Notes under the pieces: model-generated
What the model was told of the DNA's origin: nothing
The model's input: the letters and a program-made list of their open reading frames with translations, nothing else
Database searches by the model: none
Position numbers and translations under genes: made by a program
Source of the DNA: VXMO01 sp965219405
GTDB taxonomy: Bacteria; Chloroflexota; Dehalococcoidia; UBA6926
DNA length: 64,000 nt
Direction of reading: 5' to 3'
Assembly: GCA_965219405.1 (NCBI GenBank)
Contig: OZ244736.1
Coordinates: forward strand, 1,364,001 to 1,428,000
In this document: piece by piece, positions 7,602-15,558 of the stretch
How positions within the stretch are numbered: position 1 is the first letter of the stretch
How the letters are laid out: each line of letters opens with the position of its first letter

Positions 7602-8510
7602 ATGAGAGACCGCAATGGCGCGCCCTTTGGACGGGTGCTCACGGCAATGGTCACGCCGTTCGACGGTGACGGGAACGTCAGCTATGAGCAGGCGGCGAAG
7701 TTGGCCCAGGCACTCATCGACTCCGGCACGGAGGGACTCGTTGTCACGGGCACGACGGGCGAGGGGCCGACCCTGACCGCAGAGGAAAAACTGCGCCTCT
7801 ATGAGACGACGCTTGAGGTCGCCAACCGCAACAGCGCGCACATTATTGCCGGCACCACGACGTACAACACCGCAGAGAGCATCGAGCTTTCACAAGAGGC
7901 CGAGAAACTCGGCGCGCACGGCATCCTCATGACCGTGCCGTACTACAACAAGCCGCCGCAGGACTCCCTCTACCGGCATTTCGTGGCCATCGCGGAGTCC
8001 GTCGGCATCCCCGGCATCCTCTACAACGTGCCCAGCCGCACGTCCCTCAACATGACGGCCGCCACAACCGCGCGGCTCAGCCACGTCGACAACATAGCCG
8101 GTGTCAAGGAGGCCAGCGCCGATCTCGGCCAGATCGCCCAGATCATCGAGACGGCAGACGACGGTTTCACCGTGTGGTCAGGCAATGACGCGGATACCGT
8201 GCCCGTGCTGGCAGTTGGCGGCTACGGCGTGGTCAGCGTTGCGGCGCATGTGGTGGGCAAGCAGATTTCGAGGAAGATCTACGCCTTCCTTGACGGCGCG
8301 CGCGAAGAATCGGCGTCCATCCACCGGGGCCTTTTGCCGCTCATTGACGCGCTTTTTGTGGTAGCCAACCCCATTCCCGTGAAGCACATGCTGAACACCA
8401 TCGGCATGGACGTTGGCACGCCGCGTCTGCCGCTTACAGAGGCGGACGACGCCACCCGCGCCCACATCGAGGACGTTCTCTCCCACTACGACGTGGATTT
8501 GCCGGTTTAG
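7602..8510 (+). CDS. dapA: 4-hydroxy-tetrahydrodipicolinate synthase
   Basis: It condenses pyruvate with aspartate semialdehyde, the first committed lysine step. It is a 302-residue TIM barrel. VTGTTGEGPTLTAEEK is the substrate-binding loop, PYYNKPPQ carries the catalytic Tyr, GILYNVPSRTSLNM the arginine that binds the carboxylate, and GVKEAS the Schiff-base lysine (about residue 169). A strong Shine-Dalgarno, GGAGGGGAG, precedes the ATG. The 67-base gap after yggS contains TACAAT at 7547-7552, so a secondary promoter is possible. It converges with purA across a hairpin repeat. Confidence 0.96.
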   Translation: MRDRNGAPFGRVLTAMVTPFDGDGNVSYEQAAKLAQALIDSGTEGLVVTGTTGEGPTLTAEEKLRLYETTLEVANRNSAHIIAGTTTYNTAESIELSQEAEKLGAHGILMTVPYYNKPPQDSLYRHFVAIAESVGIPGILYNVPSRTSLNMTAATTARLSHVDNIAGVKEASADLGQIAQIIETADDGFTVWSGNDADTVPVLAVGGYGVVSVAAHVVGKQISRKIYAFLDGAREESASIHRGLLPLIDALFVVANPIPVKHMLNTIGMDVGTPRLPLTEADDATRAHIEDVLSHYDVDLPV

Positions 8511-8539
8511 GGCGGGAACTACAGCGTCGGCCTTATACC

Positions 8540-8570
8540 CGTCATTCCCGCGAAAGCGGGAATCCATGCG
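8540..8570 (+). repeat. REP-like palindromic repeat between convergent dapA and purA
   Basis: ATTCCCGC, GAAA, GCGGGAAT is a perfect 8-bp stem with a GNRA loop, within CGTCATTCCCGCGAAAGCGG and AATCC. This is a very common intergenic repeat in many bacterial genomes. It lies between two converging stop codons, where it may act as a bidirectional transcript end. A degenerate relative occurs at 42385-42407. Confidence 0.7.
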
Positions 8571-8594
8571 CGGCGTGAGCCAAACTGACGGATT

Positions 8595-9878
8595 CTATAG
8601 CGCCGGGCGGACGATGATGTTCTCGTCGCGGCGGGGGCCGATGGACAACATGCTGACCTGCGCCTGGATGTGCTCTTCAAGCCGATCAATGTAGGCGCGA
8701 GCGTTTTTGGGCAAGTCCTGCACGTGCCGAAAGTCGCTGGTTGGCTCCATCCAGCCCGGCAGCTCCTCATAGATCGGGACACATTCAGCCAAATCCGCGG
8801 CTGAGCTTGGCGGGAAGTCGAGTGTCTGCCCGCCCAGTCGATAGCCGGTGCAGATTCTGATTCTCTCCACCTGATCCAGAACGTCGAGGCGGGTCAGGAT
8901 GACCGATGAGTACCCGTTGACCAGGTTGGACAGGCGCGCCATCGGCGCGTCGAACCAGCCGATGCGGCGGGGGCGACCCGTCGTAACGCCGTATTCATGG
9001 GCCACTTCCCGAATATGCTCGCCGTGCTCATCGTTGAGTTCAGTGGGGAAGGGGCCGCCGCCTACGCGGGTGCAGTAAACCTTGAAAATCCCCACGATGT
9101 GGTCGATCCGGATTGGTCCGATGCCGGCGCCCTGGTAGGCGCTGCTCGCGCCGGGATGGGACGACGTGACGTATGGGTACGTGCCAAAGTCGAGATCAAG
9201 GAGCGTGCCCTGCGCGCCTTCAAGCAACACCTCACGTTGTTCCAGCAGGGCGCGGTTGATGATTAGCTCCGTCTGCTGGATGGCGCCGCTCAGCCTCTCT
9301 GCCCAGTGTCGGCACTGCTCATAGACGTCCTCGACGGCGACGGCAGGGTGGCCGTAGACGCCCTTCAGGACCAGGTTCACATACTCCATCGCATTCTCAA
9401 GCTTGGCGCGCAGCCCTTCGCGGTCGAGCAGGTCCCCCATGCGAAGTCCGCGCCGCGCCGTCTTGTCCGTGAACGCCGGTCCGATGCCGCGCCGTGTCGT
9501 TCCGATGGCGTTCGCGTCCAGCCGTCCTTCCTCCAGCTCATCCAGGAGCTTGTGATACGGAAAGACGATGTGGGCGCGGTCACTAATCATCAGGCGCGAT
9601 GTATCGATATTCGAGGCCTCCAGCTGATCCATCTCACCAATCAGCACCTCGGGATCGATTGCGACGCCGTTACCAATGATGCACGTGGTCTGGGAGTTGA
9701 AGATTCCCGCGGGAACAAGGTGCAGCCGGAATTCGCCAAGGTGATTGATGACGGTATGGCCGGCGTTGTTGCCGCCGGAGAACCGCACGACGTAGTCGGC
9801 CTGTTCGGCAAGAAGGTCAATGACCTTGCCCTTGCCCTCGTCTCCCCACTGCGCGCCGATGACCGCCGTTGCGCCCAT
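8595..9878 (-). CDS. purA: Adenylosuccinate synthetase
   Basis: GTP-dependent conversion of IMP and aspartate to adenylosuccinate in AMP synthesis. It has 427 residues. The family N-terminus AVIGAQWGDEGKGKVID includes the catalytic Asp and the P-loop; FSGGNNAGHTV, GTTRRGIGPAFTDK, GAQGTLLDLDFGTYPYVTSS, GRPRRIGWFDA and the guanine-specificity segment TRLDVLDQ are all present. I chose ATG 9878, where GGAGACGAA gives a good ribosome-binding site, rather than the 16-codon upstream extension to 9926. It is divergent from prs; a possible -10 with TGC lies at 9917-9925. PurA and Prs both serve nucleotide synthesis. Confidence 0.96.
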   Translation of the reverse strand: MGATAVIGAQWGDEGKGKVIDLLAEQADYVVRFSGGNNAGHTVINHLGEFRLHLVPAGIFNSQTTCIIGNGVAIDPEVLIGEMDQLEASNIDTSRLMISDRAHIVFPYHKLLDELEEGRLDANAIGTTRRGIGPAFTDKTARRGLRMGDLLDREGLRAKLENAMEYVNLVLKGVYGHPAVAVEDVYEQCRHWAERLSGAIQQTELIINRALLEQREVLLEGAQGTLLDLDFGTYPYVTSSHPGASSAYQGAGIGPIRIDHIVGIFKVYCTRVGGGPFPTELNDEHGEHIREVAHEYGVTTGRPRRIGWFDAPMARLSNLVNGYSSVILTRLDVLDQVERIRICTGYRLGGQTLDFPPSSAADLAECVPIYEELPGWMEPTSDFRHVQDLPKNARAYIDRLEEHIQAQVSMLSIGPRRDENIIVRPAL

Positions 9879-9916
9879 TTCGTCTCCATGGATTCTGTGC
9901 TTCGCGTGACTCATCA

Positions 9917-9925
9917 AGTATGGCA
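9917..9925 (-). promoter_or_regulatory. Candidate extended -10 for purA
   Basis: On the minus strand TGC is followed by CATACT, one base different from the recurrent TGCTATACT element, ~40 bases upstream of the purA ATG. It is back to back with the prs promoter. Confidence 0.4.
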
Positions 9926-10008
9926 CAGCGGTATCTTTCCATAAGCTGCGGTTGGGCGATTTACCCGTGCCGACGCGACGGATGCAGTCCAGATTCAGGC
10001 CTCGCTGA

Positions 10009-10017
10009 TGCTATACT
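10009..10017 (+). promoter_or_regulatory. Extended -10 promoter element for prs
   Basis: TGC followed by TATACT, identical to the element upstream of rpsO, 46 bases before the GTG start of prs. There is no clear -35, as expected for extended -10 promoters. Confidence 0.6.
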
Positions 10018-10062
10018 TAGGCGGGGTTTGCGCTTACGGGGTGGGGTAGCCAAGGGGGCGGG

Positions 10063-11013
10063 GTGTATCAGAATTCAGACTTAAGAATCTTCTCCGGGAA
10101 CGCGCACAGCGCCCTTGCCTCCGACGTGTGCCAATACCTCGATATCGAGCCCGGCGCGGTGGAGGTCTTCCAGTTCTCCAATGAGAACATCTTCGTGCGG
10201 TTCCGTGAGAACATCCGCGGGCGAGACGTCTTCCTGATGCAGCCGTTCTCGACACCAGTGAACCACAGCATCATGGAGCTTCTCATCATGATCGACGCGG
10301 CCAAGCGCGCCTCTGCGGGCCGGATCACCGCCGTCGTCCCGTACTACGCCTATGGTCGCACTGACAAGAAGGATCAGCCGCGCGTGCCTATTACGGGACG
10401 GCTGTTGGCGGACCTCATACAGGTGGCCGGCGCAGAGCGTGTCCTCACCGTTGACCTGCACGCCGGGCAGATCCAGGGGTTTTTCAACATGCCCGTCGAT
10501 GAACTGACGGCGACCCCGCTGATTGCAGACTATTTCCTCGATACTGATTCCGCAGGCATTGTCGTTGCTCCGGACGTCGGCAGCACCAAGCGCGCCCGTG
10601 ACGTTGCAGAACGTTGGGGAGAGCCGCTGGCCATCGTCGAGAAGCGCCGATTCGGCAACAGCGGCCGCTCCGAGAGTGTCACGGTCATCGGCGATGTGAA
10701 GGGTCGCAAGGTCATCCTCGTCGACGATGAAGTCGATACCGGTGGTTCACTTGTCTCGGCAGCGGAGACCCTGCTTAATCAGGGCGCCACAAGTGTGTCG
10801 GCCGCCGTCACCCACCCCGTTCTGTCGGGCGGGCCGGGAGGCCCTCTACAAAACAGTGTGCTGGATCAGATCGTCGTGTCAGACACCCTCCCCATCCACA
10901 ACAAGCACACGGACGGCATGAATATCAAGGTGGTGTCCGTTGCGCCTCTTCTGGGTGAGGCCATCAAGCGCATCCATTACAACCGCTCAGTCGGAGAGAT
11001 GTTCGAGGCATAG
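10063..11013 (+). CDS. prs: Ribose-phosphate pyrophosphokinase (PRPP synthetase)
   Basis: It makes PRPP from ribose 5-phosphate and ATP, feeding purines, pyrimidines, His and Trp. It has 316 residues, the class I length. PYYAYGRTDKKDQPRVPITG is the ATP-binding flexible-loop region, VLTVDLHAGQIQGFF the metal/ribose site, and VILVDDEVDTGGSL the PRPP-binding loop. In most enzymes that loop reads DDMIDTGGT; Glu-Val here is a modest variation. It starts at GTG 10063 after a G-rich ribosome-binding site. pyrB follows after 66 bases and secA directly after that, so they may be co-transcribed. Confidence 0.96.
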   Translation: MYQNSDLRIFSGNAHSALASDVCQYLDIEPGAVEVFQFSNENIFVRFRENIRGRDVFLMQPFSTPVNHSIMELLIMIDAAKRASAGRITAVVPYYAYGRTDKKDQPRVPITGRLLADLIQVAGAERVLTVDLHAGQIQGFFNMPVDELTATPLIADYFLDTDSAGIVVAPDVGSTKRARDVAERWGEPLAIVEKRRFGNSGRSESVTVIGDVKGRKVILVDDEVDTGGSLVSAAETLLNQGATSVSAAVTHPVLSGGPGGPLQNSVLDQIVVSDTLPIHNKHTDGMNIKVVSVAPLLGEAIKRIHYNRSVGEMFEA

Positions 11014-11079
11014 CGGCGGCGTGGCGCGCGCCGCGGCCTACGTCCCGGCGCCGCGCCGACGGGCAAGGGGGCGGACAGC

Positions 11080-11988
11080 GTGCTAGCCAGGGGAAAATCC
11101 TTCATCACCCTGCGCGGCATGTCTGGTGAGGCTATTTCACTCGCCGTCAGAGAACTTTCGGAAAGGCCTCTACCGGACGGCACTGCGCCGCCAACACGAG
11201 ACGGCCGAGCCGTCGCCACCGCCTTCTACGAGGCGAGCACGCGCACACGCTTGGGATTCCAGTTCGCCTCCCGCGCATTGGGGCTGGATGTCATTCCTCT
11301 CGATGTTGACGCCAGCTCGGTCAGCAAGGGCGAAAGCCTGACGGACACCATTCGCGTGCTGGCCGACTACGGCATCGCGGCGCTGATTCTCCGCCACCCT
11401 GACACGGAGTCCATGACCGTGGCGACTGCGGCGAGCGCCTGCCCGGTCATCAACGCCGGCAACGGTGCAGGGGAGCATCCCGTTCAGACGCTCATCGACC
11501 TGGCAATGATCCACAAGCGTTTTGGCAGGCTGAGCGGACTCAACGTCACAATGACGGGAGACGCCCTGCACGGGCGCACCATCCACAGCCTCATCATGGC
11601 CCTTTCGCTGTTCGGCAACACCATCACTGTCGTCACAGATCCGGGACTGCGCCTATCGTCAGACCTCGGCTCATCATCCATCAGAATGAGCGCTCCGAAA
11701 CTGAAAGAGACCGATTTTCTGAGTCGCGGTATCCTTAAAGGAACCGATGTCTTGTACATGACGCGGGTACAGGCCGAGCGCGGCTCGGCAAACAGGCCAA
11801 TAATCATGACGGAACAGGTGCAACAGGATTTGAATCCGGATGCCATCGTGCTGCATCCCATGCCGCGCACTGTGGAACTGCCGGAGTGGTTTGACGCAGA
11901 CCCACGTGCTGCATATCTCCACCGCAACCGTGTTGGGTTGGGAGTGATGACGTACGTGTTGGAAACGGTGATCGGCGGGGGGCGCTAG
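11080..11988 (+). CDS. pyrB: Aspartate carbamoyltransferase catalytic chain
   Basis: It forms carbamoyl aspartate, the committed pyrimidine step. It has 302 residues. FYEASTRTRLGFQFAS is the carbamoyl-phosphate motif, SVSKGESLTDT the mobile loop with the catalytic Lys, HPVQTLIDL and the VLHPMPRTVELP loop bind substrates. The usual PLPR is MPRT here. It begins at GTG 11080 preceded by AAGGGGGCGG. No pyrI regulatory chain or dihydroorotase gene is adjacent. The stop lies two bases from the secA GTG, indicating co-transcription. pyrF at 20-21 kb belongs to the same pathway. Confidence 0.95.
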   Translation: MLARGKSFITLRGMSGEAISLAVRELSERPLPDGTAPPTRDGRAVATAFYEASTRTRLGFQFASRALGLDVIPLDVDASSVSKGESLTDTIRVLADYGIAALILRHPDTESMTVATAASACPVINAGNGAGEHPVQTLIDLAMIHKRFGRLSGLNVTMTGDALHGRTIHSLIMALSLFGNTITVVTDPGLRLSSDLGSSSIRMSAPKLKETDFLSRGILKGTDVLYMTRVQAERGSANRPIIMTEQVQQDLNPDAIVLHPMPRTVELPEWFDADPRAAYLHRNRVGLGVMTYVLETVIGGGR

Positions 11989-11990
11989 GC

Positions 11991-14675
11991 GTGATCAGCA
12001 AGCTCCGCAAGATACTCGGCGACGGCAGCGAACGCGACGTCAAGCGTATGCGTCCCGCCGTGGACGAAATCAACGCGCTTGAGGGCCAATTCGCGCGTCT
12101 CAGTGACGATGAGCTGCGCGGATTGACCGCCAAATTCCGCGACCGTCTCGATGGCAAGGAAACTCTCGATGATCTCCTTCCCGAGGCGTTCGCCGCGGTT
12201 CGTGAGGTATCGAAGCGCGCGCTTGGCATGCGGCACTTTGACGTCCAGATGATCGGCGGCATCACTTTGCACCAGGGGCGCATTGCCGAGATGCGGACGG
12301 GTGAAGGAAAGACGCTCGTTGCAACGCTCCCCGTGTATCTGAATGCGGTGACGGGCAGGGGCGTGCACGTCATCACCGTCAACGACTATCTCGCCCGGCG
12401 TGACGCCTCATGGATGGGCGCGATCTACCACGCCCTTGGTGTGTCCGTCGCCTGCCTCCAACACGATGAGTCATTCCTCTATGACCCCGACAACGAGGAG
12501 TCGGACGACGTCATGCGTCCCGTTCATCGGCGGGAGGCTTATCAGGCGGACATCACGTACGGCACCAACTCCGAGTTCGGCTTTGACTATCTGCGTGACA
12601 ACCTCGCATTGACGGCAGAGCAGCGCGTCCAGCGCGAGTTGGTCTACGCCATCGTGGACGAGGTCGACTACATCCTTATCGACGAGGCACGGACGCCGTT
12701 GATCATCAGCGGTCCAGGACAGACGCCGACGCAGAGCTATGGCCAGTTCGCCCAGCTTTCACGCCGCCTCACCGAAGAGGATGACTTTTCCATTGACCCC
12801 AAGACGCGCGCGGTGTCCCTCACGGAGGACGGCATCTCAAAGATCGAACGCGCGCTGAACATCGACAATCTCTATGCGCCGGAGCACTACACCGCGGTGC
12901 ATTTCATGGAGAACGCGCTCAAGGCGGAGTTCGTCTACCACCGTGACAAGGAGTACGTTGTTGACGGAGACAACCAGGTGGTCATTGTTGATGAGTTCAC
13001 GGGTCGCCTGATGCCGGGCCGCCGCTACTCAGAGGGCCTCCACCAGGCGATTGAGGCGAAGGAGAACGTGGCCATCCGGCGAGAGTCGATGACACTCGCC
13101 ACCATCACGCTCCAGAACTATTTCCGTATGTATGAGCGGCTCGCGGGCATGACGGGAACGGCCTCCACAGAGGCGGAGGAGTTCCTCAAGATCTACAGCC
13201 TTGATCCGCTGCCCATCCCCACCAACATGCCCTCCGTCCGCGAGGACCACCCCGACCTCATCTATCTGAATGAGGAAGGCAAGTTCAAGGCCATCGTCCG
13301 CACGCTGCGGGAGCTGCATGACGAGGGCAGGCCGGTCCTTGTGGGCACTGCGTCCATCGAAACATCGGAACGCCTCAGCGCCCTCCTTCGCAGCGAGGGT
13401 CTTGAGCACGAGGTCCTGAACGCCAAGCAGAATGACCGCGAGGCGCAGATCGTCGCGCAGGCAGGTCGGCGCAGCGCGATAACCGTCTCCACCAACATGG
13501 CGGGACGCGGCACGGACATCATCCTCGGCGGCAACCCGGAGGGGCGCGATTCCGAAGAATGGCAGCGGGAACACGATGAGGTGCTTAACCTGGGCGGCCT
13601 GTTCATCTTGGGAACTGAACGGCACGAGGCGCGGCGCATCGACAACCAGCTCCGTGGGCGCGCAGGGCGGCAGGGCGACCCCGGCGCTTCACAGTTCTAC
13701 GTCTCTCTAGAGGACGAGATCATCAAGCGATTCGGCGGCGACCGGGTCAAGTCGATCATGTCCTGGTCCGGCATCAAGGATGATGATGCCGTCGAAAACC
13801 GCATGGTTTCTCGCGCCTTCGAAAACGCGCAGGTCCGCGTCGAGGGCAACAACTTTGAGGTGCGCAAGCACCTCGTTGAATACGACGACGTCATCAACCG
13901 CCAACGCTCCATCGTTTATTCGGAGCGCGCGAAAGTTCTGCAGTCAGAGGACTTGCGGGAGAACATCCGGCAGATGATTGCCGACGAGTGCGCGGCCATC
14001 GTTGACGCGCATCTTGGAGACCGCGACCCCGCGAACTGGGATGTTGAGGGCTTTGCTGTAACCGCCCGTGCCGCCTTTCCCGCCCCGGACTGGCTCGAGG
14101 CAGGGCAGGTACTCGACCTGACGCGTTCAGAGATAACGGACGAGTTGGTTGAATACGCGCTGGCCGTCTATGAGGAAATCGAAGAAAGGCTTGGCGCGGA
14201 ACGGTTGCGGGAAGTGGAAAGTCTTGTCCTGTTGCAGACGCTTGATAACCTCTGGGTTCAGCACCTGACAGCCATGGAACAGATGCGACTGAGCGCCGGA
14301 TTGCAAGCATACGGGCAGCGCAATCCGCTGGTGATGTACCGGCAGGAAAGCCACGGTATGTTCCAGGAGCTGATGGACCGTCTGCGCAACGGCATCGTCC
14401 GCACCGTGCTCTATCTCGATGTGACGGCACAGCCGGTACGGCCAACAACCCTCACCGCGCCGAATGGCGTCGCGGCAAATGGAGGGGTGGCGGCACGCGG
14501 CGCACTGGCGGAAAGCCCGATGGCGTCTCAACAGCGTGACGCGAGCGGGCAAGCGCCGGACGCGCAAGCGGCCCGCGGCCCGGTTCGCCGCGCAACCCCC
14601 AAGATTCGACGCAACGATCCCTGCTTCTGCGGCAGCGGCCTCAAGTACAAGAGATGCCACGGAGTGGCCGCCTGA
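11991..14675 (+). CDS. secA: Preprotein translocase ATPase SecA
   Basis: The motor that pushes unfolded preproteins through SecYEG. It has 894 residues from GTG 11991. Walker A is MRTGEGKTLVATLPVYL; the DEAD-like box lies in AIVDEVDYILIDEARTPL; MTGTAS, VLVGTASIETSE and STNMAGRGTDIILGGNPEG mark the second nucleotide-binding fold. The preprotein cross-linking domain, helical scaffold (LLQTLDNLWVQHLTAMEQM) and a low-complexity linker follow. It ends in the zinc-binding SEC-C motif DPCFCGSGLKYKRCHG, which suggests SecB-like or ribosome contact. It is slightly longer than average because of an insertion near the N-terminal domain and the linker. Confidence 0.97.
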   Translation: MISKLRKILGDGSERDVKRMRPAVDEINALEGQFARLSDDELRGLTAKFRDRLDGKETLDDLLPEAFAAVREVSKRALGMRHFDVQMIGGITLHQGRIAEMRTGEGKTLVATLPVYLNAVTGRGVHVITVNDYLARRDASWMGAIYHALGVSVACLQHDESFLYDPDNEESDDVMRPVHRREAYQADITYGTNSEFGFDYLRDNLALTAEQRVQRELVYAIVDEVDYILIDEARTPLIISGPGQTPTQSYGQFAQLSRRLTEEDDFSIDPKTRAVSLTEDGISKIERALNIDNLYAPEHYTAVHFMENALKAEFVYHRDKEYVVDGDNQVVIVDEFTGRLMPGRRYSEGLHQAIEAKENVAIRRESMTLATITLQNYFRMYERLAGMTGTASTEAEEFLKIYSLDPLPIPTNMPSVREDHPDLIYLNEEGKFKAIVRTLRELHDEGRPVLVGTASIETSERLSALLRSEGLEHEVLNAKQNDREAQIVAQAGRRSAITVSTNMAGRGTDIILGGNPEGRDSEEWQREHDEVLNLGGLFILGTERHEARRIDNQLRGRAGRQGDPGASQFYVSLEDEIIKRFGGDRVKSIMSWSGIKDDDAVENRMVSRAFENAQVRVEGNNFEVRKHLVEYDDVINRQRSIVYSERAKVLQSEDLRENIRQMIADECAAIVDAHLGDRDPANWDVEGFAVTARAAFPAPDWLEAGQVLDLTRSEITDELVEYALAVYEEIEERLGAERLREVESLVLLQTLDNLWVQHLTAMEQMRLSAGLQAYGQRNPLVMYRQESHGMFQELMDRLRNGIVRTVLYLDVTAQPVRPTTLTAPNGVAANGGVAARGALAESPMASQQRDASGQAPDAQAARGPVRRATPKIRRNDPCFCGSGLKYKRCHGVAA

Positions 14676-14721
14676 TGCGCCGCTTGCCGAGAACACCGAC
14701 CATTCAGCCGGCTGTGTCGCC

Positions 14722-15477
14722 ATGACTCCGCAGTCGCGAACCTCCGCGCAAACGGTCGTCGACGTTGAGCCGCCGCACCTCGACGGGACGCAGGAACATC
14801 GACCCGCTCAGGAGATCGTCGACTCGTTCATCGAGGACGTGCGCGGCGGTGAGAACTGGTTCCTGGCTCTGCTCAATGCCGTCGCCCAATGGGGCGCGCG
14901 GAGCGAGGAGCTAAATGGCCGCGCGTACACCTATGTCATAGCGGGGGAGGCATTTGATTGGTTGCTGCTGGCCGAACGGCTCATGGGGACGGCGGGCGAT
15001 CTGATACCCGAGAACGAGGCGACGCGGCTGCTTCTTGAAGGCAAGCCGCCCGTCCATATCAACGCCGAACTCTTTCGCCGCTCCATCGGGCACGGCAAAC
15101 ACGCCGCCCACCTTAACTTTATGTATGGAGTCGTTGTGGAGGAGGCGCTGCAGCAGGCCATCATCGAGGAGGTCGCCAAGGCGCAGCAGAACCTCGGCTC
15201 TCGTGAGAACTACATCGAGGACGAGGCCATGACCCGTCTCTACGGCGCGTCGAGCGGCGATCTCCGCACGGAATTCCGCCTCGCGACTGGGCGAAAAAGG
15301 AACGGTCCCGTCCGCTCATCTTTGGACGAGTACAAGACATTCACCTATTGGCTATTCAAGCGCCGGGTCTCAAAGAGCGACCCGGCTCGACTGGCAAGCG
15401 ACACGCGCAAGGGCATCATCATCCTTGAGCGCATCAAGCCCGCCCTGTGGCAGTGGTCGCAGGGCGAAAACGACTAG
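14722..15477 (+). CDS. Uncharacterised 251-residue protein downstream of secA
   Basis: I do not recognise a family. The frame is open from inside secA, but the ATG at 14722 is the first start outside it. There is no good Shine-Dalgarno, so translation may depend on secA. The protein is soluble (no signal peptide or membrane segment) and mostly helical. Its core is ENWFLALLNAVAQWG, AFDWLLLAERLMGTAG, HAAHLNFMYGVVVEEALQQA, and a basic C-terminus YWLFKRRVSKSDPARLA. Codon use matches the neighbours, and the purposeful spacing between secA and the next gene supports a real gene. A link with secretion is contextual only. Confidence 0.7.
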   Translation: MTPQSRTSAQTVVDVEPPHLDGTQEHRPAQEIVDSFIEDVRGGENWFLALLNAVAQWGARSEELNGRAYTYVIAGEAFDWLLLAERLMGTAGDLIPENEATRLLLEGKPPVHINAELFRRSIGHGKHAAHLNFMYGVVVEEALQQAIIEEVAKAQQNLGSRENYIEDEAMTRLYGASSGDLRTEFRLATGRKRNGPVRSSLDEYKTFTYWLFKRRVSKSDPARLASDTRKGIIILERIKPALWQWSQGEND

Positions 15478-15558
15478 ACGAAATCGCCGCCTAAGGGGCG
15501 GCACTTGTGGGGGACAGGGGCGCTCGGGTGCGCCCGCAGGGAAACGGGGAGACGCAGG

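Noticed and set aside
14464..14721. N-terminal extension of the gene after secA
   Set aside because: Lies wholly inside secA in another frame and is rich in Arg/Ala/Trp, unlike the following protein.
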